Under the pieces are notes generated by a model that did no database searches, had not been told where the DNA came from, and saw nothing but the letters and a program-made list of their open reading frames with translations. From positions 64,414 to 128,413 of the forward strand of contig JBEGIR010000026.1 of assembly GCA_040224245.1 (NCBI GenBank): DNA of 64,000 nt. Reading direction: 5' to 3'. Of this stretch, positions 16,375-25,446 are shown one piece after another. This stretch comes from Puniceicoccaceae bacterium (GTDB lineage Bacteria; Verrucomicrobiota; Verrucomicrobiia; Opitutales; JAFGAQ01). The first letter of the stretch is position 1. Each line of letters starts with the position of its first letter. The position numbers were made by a program, and so were the translations under genes.

Positions 16375-17238
16375 ATGTTCATCATTATTGGATTTGCCAT
16401 TGTTCTGGGTGCCACACTTGGAGGATTCATGCTTGCAGGCGGAAAACCGATCCTGCTGCTGCACCTCTCCGAAATCACTGTCATCTTTGGCATAACCTTG
16501 GGATTGACCGTCGTGGGAAGTCCTCTGCCGACCTTGATTGCCACAGTCAAGAGCATCGCAGGCATGCTCAAGGGCGACGGTCCGAAGCAAGAGGATTTTA
16601 TCGAACTCCTCAAGATGCTGTATGAGATGTTCACGTTGGGACGTCGCAATGGCTTGATAGCACTCGATGAACACGTTGAAGAACCTTTGCAGAGTGCCAT
16701 CATGTCGAAATACCCAACCTTTGTCCGGAATGAGGAACGCACGGAATTCCTGATCAACAACCTGCGCCCGCTCATTGATGGAAAGATCAAACCAGAGCAG
16801 ATCGGAACCCTCATGAACAGTGAGATCAAGAATAAGCACGAAGAAGGCGCGGGTCCCGTGCATGTGCTGCACCTCGCTGCGGACTCACTCCCCGGTATTG
16901 GCATCTGCGCCGCCGTTCTGGGGATCATCATCACCATGGGAGTCATTGATCAGGGTGCTGGAGCTGTGGGATACAAAGTATCTGCCGCACTGACGGGTTC
17001 CTTTCTTGGCGTCTGGCTTGCTTATGGATTTGCCGCCCCGCTCGCATCCCGGCTCCACTTGGTACAGGAAAACGAACTGACCTATTTTAAGATTTTGTCC
17101 GAAGCCCTAAGCGGTTTTGCCAAAGGGCTGGCACCCGCAATGGCCATCGAAGTGGCACGGCGTGCCGTTCCCAGTGATGTGCGCCCATCTGCCACTGATC
17201 TCGAGGCCATGCTCAAGGAAATCACCTTCAAGGGCTGA
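16375..17238 (+). CDS. motA: flagellar stator protein MotA
   Basis: Stator subunit forming the ion channel with MotB. The 287-residue length is near that of Escherichia coli MotA. Four membrane segments are visible: residues 1-20, 32-52, and a C-terminal pair at about 168-190 and 200-222. A large cytosolic loop lies between, with EEPLQSAIMSKYPTFVR; family-typical stretches include GGKPILLLH and ADSLPGIGICAAVLGIIITMG. It is followed after 16 bases by motB. The coupling ion (proton or sodium) cannot be decided from these segments alone. Confidence 0.95.
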   Translation: MFIIIGFAIVLGATLGGFMLAGGKPILLLHLSEITVIFGITLGLTVVGSPLPTLIATVKSIAGMLKGDGPKQEDFIELLKMLYEMFTLGRRNGLIALDEHVEEPLQSAIMSKYPTFVRNEERTEFLINNLRPLIDGKIKPEQIGTLMNSEIKNKHEEGAGPVHVLHLAADSLPGIGICAAVLGIIITMGVIDQGAGAVGYKVSAALTGSFLGVWLAYGFAAPLASRLHLVQENELTYFKILSEALSGFAKGLAPAMAIEVARRAVPSDVRPSATDLEAMLKEITFKG

Positions 17239-17254
17239 CCCGTTGTTTTGATCG

Positions 17255-18031
17255 ATGACCGAACCGGCACAGGACCCTCAACAAACGCCATCAGCCCTGC
17301 CGGGCACTGAGGTCGGAGAAACTGTACATCACGGTGGTGCGTGGAAGGTTGCTGCAGCAGATTTTTTTTGCTCCATGATGGCATTTTTCATGGTGCTCTG
17401 GATTCTGTCTCAGGATGACGAATTGCTGGCCCAGACCGCCTACTATTTCAACAACCCCTATGTTGCCATGGGGGACGAAAACCGAAAGACCCAATCCCCC
17501 ATTGACCTCGGAGGCAGTTCATCTCTCTCCACCGACCGTCTGGATGACAGCTACCGTCAAGGTGAAAAACGGGACTTTGTAGAACAGCTCGCCGAGCAGT
17601 TTGTCAAGCACCTCGCCATCGATGCCGAGGACGAAGAATCTCCCTTCGCCATCAGCACCAACTCGGATGGTGTCATGCTCACGGTATTCAATCGTTCCCG
17701 GAATTCGATGTTCGAAAAAGAATCTGCCGAATTCACGCCCTGGGGGAATTTGGTCATGCGCAATATTTCCTGGTTGATCGACCGATACGATCTCAAGGTG
17801 CGCATCGAATCCCATACGGTTCCGGGCTTCGTCGGAAATGAAGACTATTCCCAATGGGAACTCAGCGCCGATCAGGCCAATGCCGTGCGCAGAGCCATGG
17901 TATATTATGCTCTGGACCCCCAGAAACTCTCACGGGTTACTGCGTTTGCCGACTCTCATCCACTTCCCAATATTCCACTGGGTGCCCAGGAGCAGCAACG
18001 CATTGTGATCAGCCTTGAACCGGAGAAATAA
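17255..18031 (+). CDS. motB: flagellar stator protein MotB
   Basis: Peptidoglycan-anchoring stator subunit. The 258-residue protein has one N-terminal membrane helix at about residues 34-56. It contains the ion-binding Asp in AAADFFCSMMAFFMVLWILS, which aligns with the Asp of canonical AYADFMTAMMAFF. A plug/linker region follows. Residues about 135-255 are an OmpA-like domain with the VRIESHTVPG strand-turn, the LSADQANAVRRAMV helix and DSHPL, which bind peptidoglycan in this family. A Cys occurs inside the channel helix just after the Asp. It pairs with motA immediately upstream. Confidence 0.94.
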   Translation: MTEPAQDPQQTPSALPGTEVGETVHHGGAWKVAAADFFCSMMAFFMVLWILSQDDELLAQTAYYFNNPYVAMGDENRKTQSPIDLGGSSSLSTDRLDDSYRQGEKRDFVEQLAEQFVKHLAIDAEDEESPFAISTNSDGVMLTVFNRSRNSMFEKESAEFTPWGNLVMRNISWLIDRYDLKVRIESHTVPGFVGNEDYSQWELSADQANAVRRAMVYYALDPQKLSRVTAFADSHPLPNIPLGAQEQQRIVISLEPEK

Positions 18032-18054
18032 TCTCTCTCAGCAGCATTTGTTCG

Positions 18055-18294
18055 ATGGAAAACTATCTCAAAGGAAAAAAAAAGTTGGAGCATTCGTGCA
18101 ACCATCTCGAAAGCGTAAAACGCAGCCTCTTGATCGAATCAGGACTTCCCGACAAAAAATCCAATCGGATTGAAATCTCGGGGCAGGCAGGCGAGCCCTT
18201 GATCGAATGTGTCACTCGGGATGGGCGCATCACCAAAATCCTGATCACCTGCACCTGCGGCAAACAGATCGAACTGAATTGTCAGTATTCCTGA
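18055..18294 (+). CDS. small Cys-containing protein downstream of motB, unknown
   Basis: A 79-residue unrecognised protein that begins 23 bases after motB on the same strand. The N-terminal half is basic (KGKKKLEHSCNHLES) and the C-terminal half contains a beta-hairpin-like run ending in CTCGKQIELNC. In total there are five Cys and two His, enough to bind a zinc ion, but the spacing does not match a zinc-finger type I can name. It carries no signal peptide or membrane helix, so it is probably cytosolic. It could be a conserved companion of this motAB arrangement; comparative data would be needed to say so. Confidence 0.6.
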   Translation: MENYLKGKKKLEHSCNHLESVKRSLLIESGLPDKKSNRIEISGQAGEPLIECVTRDGRITKILITCTCGKQIELNCQYS

Positions 18295-18510
18295 GCATCT
18301 GCGAACACTGCCACGCATTTGAAACTCATCAGGGAAAACCTCCACCCAAGGGCTTGACAAAGGTGCTCATTTCCAACAACACAGTAACAGTCTTGATGTC
18401 GCAAATTCATCGGCAACTTGCTTGTTCTTCTCGCAGAGAAACCCGAACCGCTGGAGGCTTTGGACACCGCCAGCACCCCTATCCGATCCCATGATCACCC
18501 TAGCCCATCC

Positions 18511-19905
18511 ATGAATATCAAACTATCTTCGGTTCTCATCTTCACCGCCGTTGGTCTTGCCAGTCATGTGACAGCGCAGTCCAATGCCATCAAACAATCC
18601 ACTCCGGAACACATTTATCCGACCTTTAGGGATGTGCTCAAGCTAGCAGAGGAACACTCGTTGCGGTATGAAAAACTCGACATCAACCTCCTCAATGCGC
18701 AATACAGCCGAGAGATTTCCCTCTCGAACAAGCGCCCTAGCATTAACCTTTCCACCGGATTGGGTGCCTATTGGTCCAACTACGAAGACAGCAGAGGGGA
18801 AACTGAAGGGGTGCAATTCGGTGTGAATGACCTGAGTCTCTCCACCAGCTACAGCCTCTACACCTGGGGAGCAAAATCTGCCGGACATCGCGCTACAGAA
18901 CGGAATTTCGAACGCTTTCTGATCGAATATGAGCGACAGATGTCGTCCATCGCAAGAGACCTGAGAACCCGGTTTCTGCAACTGATCATGGATAAGTTCG
19001 CGATCAAAACACTCGAACTTGAGGTTGCCATCAATCAGGCCAACATCAATGAGGATACGATTCGTTACGAACAGGGTCGCCTCTCGGCTGAAAATTATGA
19101 GCGATCCATGAATTCCCGCAAATCACGCATGCTTGATCTCGAAAACATGCGGCGCAACATTGATCGGGCAATCGAAGACTTCAACATCGCCATCGGAGTC
19201 GACAACGCGCTCACTCTTGACGATATCCCCACTTCCGTTCCATCCATCGGCAATATCAATGATCAACTCATTGCGATGGCCCGTCAGAGTGAGAACCAAC
19301 GTTACATGGACATCCCACGTGTCCTACAGGCGCAAATTGATGTCGACAATGCGGAAGAAGGAATCATTCAGGCCAAATCACGCACTCGCCCCTCCATCTG
19401 GTTATCTGGAGGTGTAAACCTCGACGTGGAACCCACACAAGGAAATCAACGCGTCATCGCCTTCCGCGGAGGTCTCGGAGTGAACTGGAACATTTACAGC
19501 GGTGGTGCCAATACACGCTACGTGCTTCGAGCACTCAATGACCGCACCGTTCAGCTTGCGGATTACCACGATCTGATCCGCCGAACCAAAATCGATCTCG
19601 ACCGCAATGTCGAAGATCTGCTTTACAACTACAACAAGCTCGAAATTGCTGAGTCCGAATACCAGCTGGCCCTGCAATCCTACGAAAAATCCAAGGATGA
19701 ATATGAACGCGGACGCGTTTCCGATCTCCAATTCATGCATGTAGAGTTGAACCGACTTTATCAGGAGCGTGCGATCTACAATACTCGTCGACAGTATATG
19801 ATTGCCGTCACCGATTTTTTGGCGACGCTCGGAAAAGATCCGGTGTTGGAAATTCTCACGCGGCCCGAAGAAAAGGACTTGTCCCACCTGACGGCAAAAC
19901 ACTAA
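18511..19905 (+). CDS. TolC-family outer membrane efflux protein
   Basis: Outer membrane channel component of a tripartite exporter. The 464-residue protein starts with a signal peptide (KLSSVLIFTAVGLASHVTAQ). It then follows the TolC plan: two repeats of long coiled-coil helices with short beta strands. Features include the LLNAQYSREISLSNKRPSINLSTGLG strand region, VGVNWNIYSGGANTRYVLRAL-type second-repeat strand (here LGVNWNIYSGG), and ERGRVSDLQFMHVELNRLYQ. The frame is open from a TTG at 18418, but only the ATG at 18511 gives a signal peptide at the N-terminus. A strong terminator hairpin follows its stop, before the HlyD-like gene. Confidence 0.9.
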   Translation: MNIKLSSVLIFTAVGLASHVTAQSNAIKQSTPEHIYPTFRDVLKLAEEHSLRYEKLDINLLNAQYSREISLSNKRPSINLSTGLGAYWSNYEDSRGETEGVQFGVNDLSLSTSYSLYTWGAKSAGHRATERNFERFLIEYERQMSSIARDLRTRFLQLIMDKFAIKTLELEVAINQANINEDTIRYEQGRLSAENYERSMNSRKSRMLDLENMRRNIDRAIEDFNIAIGVDNALTLDDIPTSVPSIGNINDQLIAMARQSENQRYMDIPRVLQAQIDVDNAEEGIIQAKSRTRPSIWLSGGVNLDVEPTQGNQRVIAFRGGLGVNWNIYSGGANTRYVLRALNDRTVQLADYHDLIRRTKIDLDRNVEDLLYNYNKLEIAESEYQLALQSYEKSKDEYERGRVSDLQFMHVELNRLYQERAIYNTRRQYMIAVTDFLATLGKDPVLEILTRPEEKDLSHLTAKH

Positions 19906-19927
19906 GCCTTATTTCAGAACGAATCTC

Positions 19928-19962
19928 CAACAACCGACTCGTCGCAGTCGGTTGTTGTTTTT
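19928..19962 (+). terminator. rho-independent terminator between tolC-like and hlyD-like genes
   Basis: A perfect 12-bp stem (caacaaccgact at 19928-19939, agtcggttgttg at 19946-19957) encloses a six-base loop and is followed by five T. It lies 23 bases after the TolC-like stop. The HlyD-like ATG at 19969 is only six bases after the T run and has no visible Shine-Dalgarno sequence of its own. It may separate two transcripts or act as an attenuator. Confidence 0.85.
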
Positions 19963-19968
19963 ACAGAC

Positions 19969-21144
19969 ATGAGCACATCCGTTTCCTTCAAAACCATCCG
20001 AAAGAAGAGTCCGTCCCAGCAGGCGAAGGATCTTTTGCTTTCCTTTCGCTTCTGGCGTTGGGTCATCGTGATTGCCGCCGTCATCGGCACGGGGCTGTAT
20101 CTCTTTTGGATGTCTGTGCCAGAAGCCTACGTTACCCGGGCCGAACGCGGACCCGCCAAAGACATCGTTCTCGGAACGGTCGAAGTGAACGAGTATCACC
20201 TACTCCAACTGCGCAGCGAACGCAGTGGTATTGTGCTCGAAAACTCTGTGGAAATCGGTGATGAAGTAACCGAAGGTCAAGTGCTCATGCGTCTCGACGC
20301 AGAAGAACGTCGCATCGACCTCGAAAAACTGCTCATCGAACAGGAAAACTACAAACAATCCCTGGAGATTACCCGCCAATCCGAATACACGCTGACAAAA
20401 ACGCTCGAAGATCTCGATGATCTACGCCAAGACGTGGAACGCGGCGTGCGTCCAGAACGCGATCTGCAGCTCGCTGAAAGAAATTTACAACAATTGAGGG
20501 ATGATATCACCCGTCAGGATCTCAATGAAAAACTGTCACTCGATACCAAGGAAAACGCCATCAAACGGCTCCGCCTCGATATCGAAAAAATGACGGTTCG
20601 TTCACCAACCAGCGGGACCGTCACCAATATTTTTGCCCGTGAAGGTGATCTCGTCACCCAAAATGAAGTCGTATTTAATATCATCGACTCGCGCCGACTG
20701 GTCACTGCAGAAATTTCAGAGGAAGATTTCGACAAGGTCAGTGAGGGCCTATCCGCTCTCGTTCGCTTTCTGGCCTATCCCGACGAAGTCTTCGAAGCCA
20801 CAGTAGTGCAAATCCTGCCAACCGCAGACCCGGTCACCCAGCGATACCAGATTTACCTGAATGTTCAGATCGAAAATGAACGTCTAAAGCCGGGACTGAC
20901 TGGTGAGGTGAGCATCATTGTCGCAGAGCGTAGCGATTCCATCCTGATCCCAAGTCAGGCGCTGATCGGCAACAACGTGCTGAGAGTAAATGGATCTCGC
21001 ATCGAACACGTCAAGGTGGAACCGGGTTACCGCAGTCTGCTAACCGTTGAAATTCTCAGTGGCATCCGTGAGGGAGAGATTGTGGTCACCGAAGAACTCA
21101 CCCGTTACCGTGATGGAGAACTGGTGCGCACGACCTGGGAGTAA
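19969..21144 (+). CDS. HlyD/RND-type periplasmic adaptor subunit
   Basis: Membrane fusion protein that links an inner membrane ABC transporter to the TolC-like channel. The 391-residue protein has an N-terminal membrane anchor at about residues 30-50. The lipoyl half-motifs are SERSGIVLENSVEIGDEVTEGQVLMRLD and VRSPTSGTVTNIFAREGDLV. A long coiled-coil hairpin (residues about 100-205, rich in Leu, Glu and Arg) and a beta-barrel domain ending in LKPGLTGEVSIIV complete it. The following two genes encode an FtsX-type permease and its ATPase, so the four genes form one export system. The gene starts directly after a terminator-like hairpin. Confidence 0.9.
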   Translation: MSTSVSFKTIRKKSPSQQAKDLLLSFRFWRWVIVIAAVIGTGLYLFWMSVPEAYVTRAERGPAKDIVLGTVEVNEYHLLQLRSERSGIVLENSVEIGDEVTEGQVLMRLDAEERRIDLEKLLIEQENYKQSLEITRQSEYTLTKTLEDLDDLRQDVERGVRPERDLQLAERNLQQLRDDITRQDLNEKLSLDTKENAIKRLRLDIEKMTVRSPTSGTVTNIFAREGDLVTQNEVVFNIIDSRRLVTAEISEEDFDKVSEGLSALVRFLAYPDEVFEATVVQILPTADPVTQRYQIYLNVQIENERLKPGLTGEVSIIVAERSDSILIPSQALIGNNVLRVNGSRIEHVKVEPGYRSLLTVEILSGIREGEIVVTEELTRYRDGELVRTTWE

Positions 21145-21189
21145 GCACACCCCGTTTTGTCATTCTCCAACGACTGATTCTATTCCACG

Positions 21190-22440
21190 ATGTCGCCAAA
21201 TTTCAAAATCGCCGTTCGCTTTTTGATTTCAAAAAAACGATCCATGCTGATGAGTCTAGCCGGTATCGTATTGGGCGTGGGTCTCTTCATTGTGGCCCAG
21301 GCAAATACAACTGGATTCGAAAAGCTCTTCATCAAAACCCTGCTCGGTGCCAACGGAGCCGTGCGCATTGAGGACCGTTTTCAGGAAACACTGACCAGTA
21401 TCCAGATCCAACAGGAGAACACAGGACGTTCCTTCGAATTTGGACGTGCGCGCGGACGAAAATATCGACCCGGCGTCGAGCATGCCGACAAGGTGATTGA
21501 AGCCATCTACCAATTTCGCAATGTCATTGCTGCCTCCAAGGTCATCCGTGGCGGTGTCGAGGTCTCCAACAATTTCAAGGAAGAACCCGCACAACTCTAC
21601 GGTATTGAGAAAGAAACCCACCTATTGGTGTCTGATCTGGAGGAGCAAATCGTTTTTGGAAGCATGGTGGACTTTCAGCGCGACCCTCGTGCTGTGCTGA
21701 TCGGGTCCGAGCTGGCCCGACGCATGATGATCGAACCTGGAGACTCCATCATCATGAAGGAGGCAAATGAATCCCACCGTTTCATGGTACGTGCCATTTT
21801 TGAAACCGGGGTTCGCGAAATCGACAAGGAACGCATTTTTATCGACATCGGGCAAGCACGCATGGTGTTCAAGCGTCCGCATGAAACATCCTATATCCAG
21901 GTCAGTCTGTTCGATGCCGACAAGGCACTGGATGATAAATATCTTATGGAAGGAGTGGTGCAACACATTGTTGCACCCTGGCAGGAGCGTGAAAAGGTCT
22001 GGTTGGGGGTTTTCCGCGCCATCCGCATCACGGCAATGGTGAGCCTCTCTTCCATCATTTTCATTTCCGGATTGGGCATGTTCAGCACACTGGCGATCAT
22101 CGTGATGGAAAAAACCCGGGAGATCGCCATCCTTCGATCCATGGGTTATACCCGCAAGGACGTGACAAACATTTTCATTTGGCAGGGCTTCATTGTGACC
22201 ACCATCGGAATTCTGGTCGGGTGGATCACTGGTGCATTTCTAACCTTCACCATCTCCCGACTTCCCATTCGCATTCGAGGAATTTTTTCAGCTGACAGCT
22301 TTGTCGTCGACTGGTCCATCTGGCACTACATTCTGGCTGCGGTGATTGCCGCAATCTTTGTCATGACCGCGAGCATCATTCCCTCCCGCCGAGCTGCAAA
22401 GCTCGAACCTGGCGACGTCGTCCGTGGAACCAGTTCCTAA
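21190..22440 (+). CDS. LolC/LolE-type ABC transporter permease
   Basis: A 416-residue FtsX-superfamily permease. One membrane helix follows the N-terminal amphipathic stretch (SMLMSLAGIVLGVGLFIVAQANTTG, residues about 18-42). A large periplasmic domain spans about 50-270, and three C-terminal helices follow (about 280-305, 330-355, 380-405). The cytosolic loop ILRSMGYTRKDVTNIFIWQGF is the typical ATPase coupling motif of LolC/E and MacB-like permeases. In lipoprotein release LolCDE acts without an adaptor, but here the presence of HlyD-like and TolC-like neighbours suggests export across both membranes. The substrate is unknown. Confidence 0.88.
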   Translation: MSPNFKIAVRFLISKKRSMLMSLAGIVLGVGLFIVAQANTTGFEKLFIKTLLGANGAVRIEDRFQETLTSIQIQQENTGRSFEFGRARGRKYRPGVEHADKVIEAIYQFRNVIAASKVIRGGVEVSNNFKEEPAQLYGIEKETHLLVSDLEEQIVFGSMVDFQRDPRAVLIGSELARRMMIEPGDSIIMKEANESHRFMVRAIFETGVREIDKERIFIDIGQARMVFKRPHETSYIQVSLFDADKALDDKYLMEGVVQHIVAPWQEREKVWLGVFRAIRITAMVSLSSIIFISGLGMFSTLAIIVMEKTREIAILRSMGYTRKDVTNIFIWQGFIVTTIGILVGWITGAFLTFTISRLPIRIRGIFSADSFVVDWSIWHYILAAVIAAIFVMTASIIPSRRAAKLEPGDVVRGTSS

Positions 22441-22455
22441 CCCATTTTTTCATTC

Positions 22456-23154
22456 ATGGCCAATCACCAGGATCAACCCGTTCTGCAATGTCGTGGACTC
22501 CATCGCTACCTCGGAGATCCCCAACAACGTGTGCATGTACTCAAAGGAGTGGACATTGACCTCTATCGCGGAAATACCTACGCGATTGTAGGCCCGTCAG
22601 GGTGTGGAAAATCGACCCTTCTCTACACGCTTGGGCTGCTCGACCGACAGAATGAAGGAAGTATCATCATCGACGGCATGGATGTGTCCAAAGCGGACGA
22701 CGAGGAACGCACAGCCATCCGCAATGAAAAAATCGGCTTTGTTTTCCAGTTTCACTTCCTGCTTCCCGAGTTCACTGCTGCAGAAAACATCATCATTCCC
22801 ATGTGGAAGCGTGGGAATCGCAAGGCACTTAGCATGGAACGGCGCGCACACATGTTGCTGCAATCCGTCGGACTTGGAGATAAGACCCACCGCCTGGCCA
22901 ACCGCCTCTCAGGTGGAGAGCAACAGCGCGTTGCCGTTGCGCGATCCCTCGCAAACGATCCTCCGATCGTGCTTGCGGACGAGCCCACAGGAAATCTTGA
23001 TGTGAAAAATTCGAATATCGTGTTTGAGTTGCTCTATCAACTTTCCAAGAAAAACAATCAGGCCGTTCTCATTGTCACCCACAATCCTGACATCGCGCGC
23101 AAATGTGATTTCATTCTTAAAATGAGGGATGGCCTCTTTACTCGAGGAGATTGA
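22456..23154 (+). CDS. LolD-type ABC transporter ATP-binding protein
   Basis: ATPase partner of the preceding permease; 232 residues. Walker A reads GPSGCGKST (residues about 44-52), the signature motif is LSGGEQQR, Walker B is PPIVLADEPTGNLD, and the switch His is in VLIVTHNP. The GNLD/LSGGEQQR-VAVARSLAN arrangement and length are those of the LolD/MacB/FtsE family. Start ATG at 22456 lies 15 bases after the permease stop. It is the last gene of the export unit. Confidence 0.93.
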   Translation: MANHQDQPVLQCRGLHRYLGDPQQRVHVLKGVDIDLYRGNTYAIVGPSGCGKSTLLYTLGLLDRQNEGSIIIDGMDVSKADDEERTAIRNEKIGFVFQFHFLLPEFTAAENIIIPMWKRGNRKALSMERRAHMLLQSVGLGDKTHRLANRLSGGEQQRVAVARSLANDPPIVLADEPTGNLDVKNSNIVFELLYQLSKKNNQAVLIVTHNPDIARKCDFILKMRDGLFTRGD

Positions 23155-23245
23155 CCTGTCACGACAGCAGCCTTCCACTCTGTGCTGACAGCAGCAGGTT
23201 TGCTTCCGATTTGACAGCTCCCCCATTTGCGAATTGGGTTTCGCT

Positions 23246-23797
23246 ATGGAGAGTGATATCTGTGACATTCTGGTTTCGGAAGATGCAATCAAAGCACGTG
23301 TGGCGGAGTTGGGCCAGGAAATCTCAGATTACTACCGAAACGAAGAACTCTTCATCATCTGGATCATGAACGGCGCGTTGCTGTTTACAGCCGACTTGAT
23401 CCGCAACATTACCATCCCAGTCAAAATCGACTGCATTCGAGTCGAGAATCGTCGAAACAATCGGGACTCAGAATATCAGCCTGATTTTCGATGGAACATG
23501 AATCTCGACATCGAAGACCAATGCGTGCTGTTGGTAGACGACATTTTTGATACTGGAAAAACTCTTCTGCGCGTCGTTCGAGGTCTCAAGGAACTTCGAC
23601 CCAAGAGTATTGAAACATGCGTGCTTCTCGACAAACAAACGGATCGTCCCATCCTGGAAACACCCAACTATGTCGGGTTCCAGATTGAAGACCAGTTTGT
23701 GGTGGGATATGGACTCGACTTTGCAGAACAGTACCGTCACTTGCCCTACATTGGTGTGCTTCACCCAGAACTCCAAAATCCTCCGGAATGGGTCTGA
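23246..23797 (+). CDS. hpt: hypoxanthine phosphoribosyltransferase
   Basis: Salvage enzyme that makes IMP/GMP from the base and PRPP. About 183 residues. Family motifs are FIIWIMNGALLFTADLIR near the N-terminus, the PRPP-binding loop VLLVDDIFDTGKTL, and a LLDKQTDRP and VGYGLDFAEQYRHLPYIGVL ending typical of Hpt. The frame is open from a TTG at 23234; the ATG at 23246 is the more likely start. The last ten bases overlap the OppA-like gene. Substrate preference among hypoxanthine, guanine and xanthine is not readable. Confidence 0.9.
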   Translation: MESDICDILVSEDAIKARVAELGQEISDYYRNEELFIIWIMNGALLFTADLIRNITIPVKIDCIRVENRRNNRDSEYQPDFRWNMNLDIEDQCVLLVDDIFDTGKTLLRVVRGLKELRPKSIETCVLLDKQTDRPILETPNYVGFQIEDQFVVGYGLDFAEQYRHLPYIGVLHPELQNPPEWV

Positions 23798-25446
23798 TCG
23801 GTTCGACTTCCAAGCGACCCGCTACTGCCCAGTGGATGGTCATGTTCATCGGCATCGTGCTTTCGATGCTGACCCTCTCGTGCACAAACGAGCGCGAAAC
23901 TCCCGCTGCAGCAGCCGCGCGGCAGAAAATCCTCCTGCTAGGCAATGGTTCGGAACCCAAAGGACTCGATCCTCATTTGGCAACTGGTGTGCCCGAAAAC
24001 CAGATCATCAGCACGTTGATTGAGGGCCTGGTCAGCCATCACCCCAGCGATGATTTCATCGACGCCCCAGGGGTCGCACAGCGATGGGAAAGCGACTTGG
24101 AATCCAGGGTTTGGACCTTTTTCCTGCGCTCTGACGCAAAGTGGACCAATGGAGATCCAGTCACTGCCCATGATTTTGTCTATGCCTATCGACGCATGCT
24201 GACAGCTTCACTCGGTGCCCGCTATGCCGATATGCTCTATATCATCAAAAACGCCGAATCCTACCACCAGGGGAAGATTCAGGACTTCAGCGAAGTTGGC
24301 GTGCGGGCAATCGATTCCCACACCCTGCGCATCGAGCTGATCGGGCCTACGCCCTACTTCCCCTCAATGCTCAAACACTACTCCTGGTTTCCCGTCAATC
24401 CGTCCGTCATCGAAGCCCATGGAGGCATTGATGACCGGGATGCCTCATGGACCCAGGTGGAGCATTTTGTTGGCAATGGCCCCTTCCGGCTCAAAATATG
24501 GAAGACCAACAGTTTCATCGAAGTTGAACGAAGTCCAACCTACTGGGATCGGGATCATGTCATTCCCAACGGTATTCGTTTTTTCCCCATCGAACGGCTC
24601 AGCACCGAGGAGTCGGCATTCAGGGCAGGTCAGCTGCACTACGCCTACCAGATACCGCTGGATCGCATCGAATACTACAAAAAACATGAGCCAGACCGTA
24701 TTCGATTTGACGACTATCTGGGCACCTACTTCTACCGCTTCAATGTCACCAAGCCCCCGTTTGACAATGTGCTCGTGCGAAAGGCACTGTCCGCTGCAAT
24801 CGACCGCGAGAGCATCGTCACTCACATCACACGCGGTGGGGAGCGGCCCGCAACCGGATACGTCTACGCCGGAATGAAGGGATACGAGTCCCCCGGCGAC
24901 CTTCACTTCGACCCCGAACAGGCGAGATCGTGGCTCGCCGAAGCTGGATACCCGGACGGTAACGGATTTCCCGACGCAGAAATCCTGATCAACACAGCGG
25001 AGTCCCACAAGGTCATCGCTGAGGCCATTCAGGCGATGTGGAGGGAACATCTCAACATTGAGGTGGGGTTGATCAATCAGGAATGGAAGGTCTACCTCGA
25101 CAGTCAGTACAACCTCCGCTATCAGATCTCACGCTCTGGCTGGATCGGTGATTTCATGGATCCCATCACCTTTCTTCTCATTTTCACCTCGGGCAGTGGA
25201 AACAATAACACGGGATGGAGTAACGCCAAATACGATGCCCTTTACCAGTCATTGCTTTCCACTGGTGACCGCGAACGTCGTTATCAGATCATGCAGGAAA
25301 TGGAATCCATTCTGCTCGAAGATTTGCCCATCGCTCCCATCTACTGGTATACGCGTAAGTTCCTTCTCCACCCAGGCATCAAGGACTGGCACCCCAAACT
25401 TCTCGACAACCGACCGCTCAAATCCGTTGATTTCCATCCACAATGA
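23788..25446 (+). CDS. oppA: peptide ABC transporter substrate-binding lipoprotein (OppA family)
   Basis: Solute-binding protein family 5; 552 residues. The N-terminus has a lipoprotein signal peptide with a lipobox-like LTLSC, so it is probably anchored in the periplasm. Domain signatures include NGSEPKGLDPHLATG at the start of the mature part, WTFFLRSDAKWTNGDPVTAHDFVYAYRR, and the VRKALSAAIDR segment; all are typical of OppA/MppA peptide binders. The next two genes are the permeases with four-base ATGA overlaps. The ATPase genes oppD/oppF are not found in this window, so the transporter is completed elsewhere. Confidence 0.93.
   Translation: MGLIGSTSKRPATAQWMVMFIGIVLSMLTLSCTNERETPAAAAARQKILLLGNGSEPKGLDPHLATGVPENQIISTLIEGLVSHHPSDDFIDAPGVAQRWESDLESRVWTFFLRSDAKWTNGDPVTAHDFVYAYRRMLTASLGARYADMLYIIKNAESYHQGKIQDFSEVGVRAIDSHTLRIELIGPTPYFPSMLKHYSWFPVNPSVIEAHGGIDDRDASWTQVEHFVGNGPFRLKIWKTNSFIEVERSPTYWDRDHVIPNGIRFFPIERLSTEESAFRAGQLHYAYQIPLDRIEYYKKHEPDRIRFDDYLGTYFYRFNVTKPPFDNVLVRKALSAAIDRESIVTHITRGGERPATGYVYAGMKGYESPGDLHFDPEQARSWLAEAGYPDGNGFPDAEILINTAESHKVIAEAIQAMWREHLNIEVGLINQEWKVYLDSQYNLRYQISRSGWIGDFMDPITFLLIFTSGSGNNNTGWSNAKYDALYQSLLSTGDRERRYQIMQEMESILLEDLPIAPIYWYTRKFLLHPGIKDWHPKLLDNRPLKSVDFHPQ

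Noticed and set aside
18352-18400. TTGACA-like -35 box in front of the TolC-like gene
   Set aside because: No acceptable -10 box was found at the correct distance.
23155-23230. Repeated gacagcag words between the exporter ATPase and hpt
   Set aside because: They are short and give no stable stem or known element.
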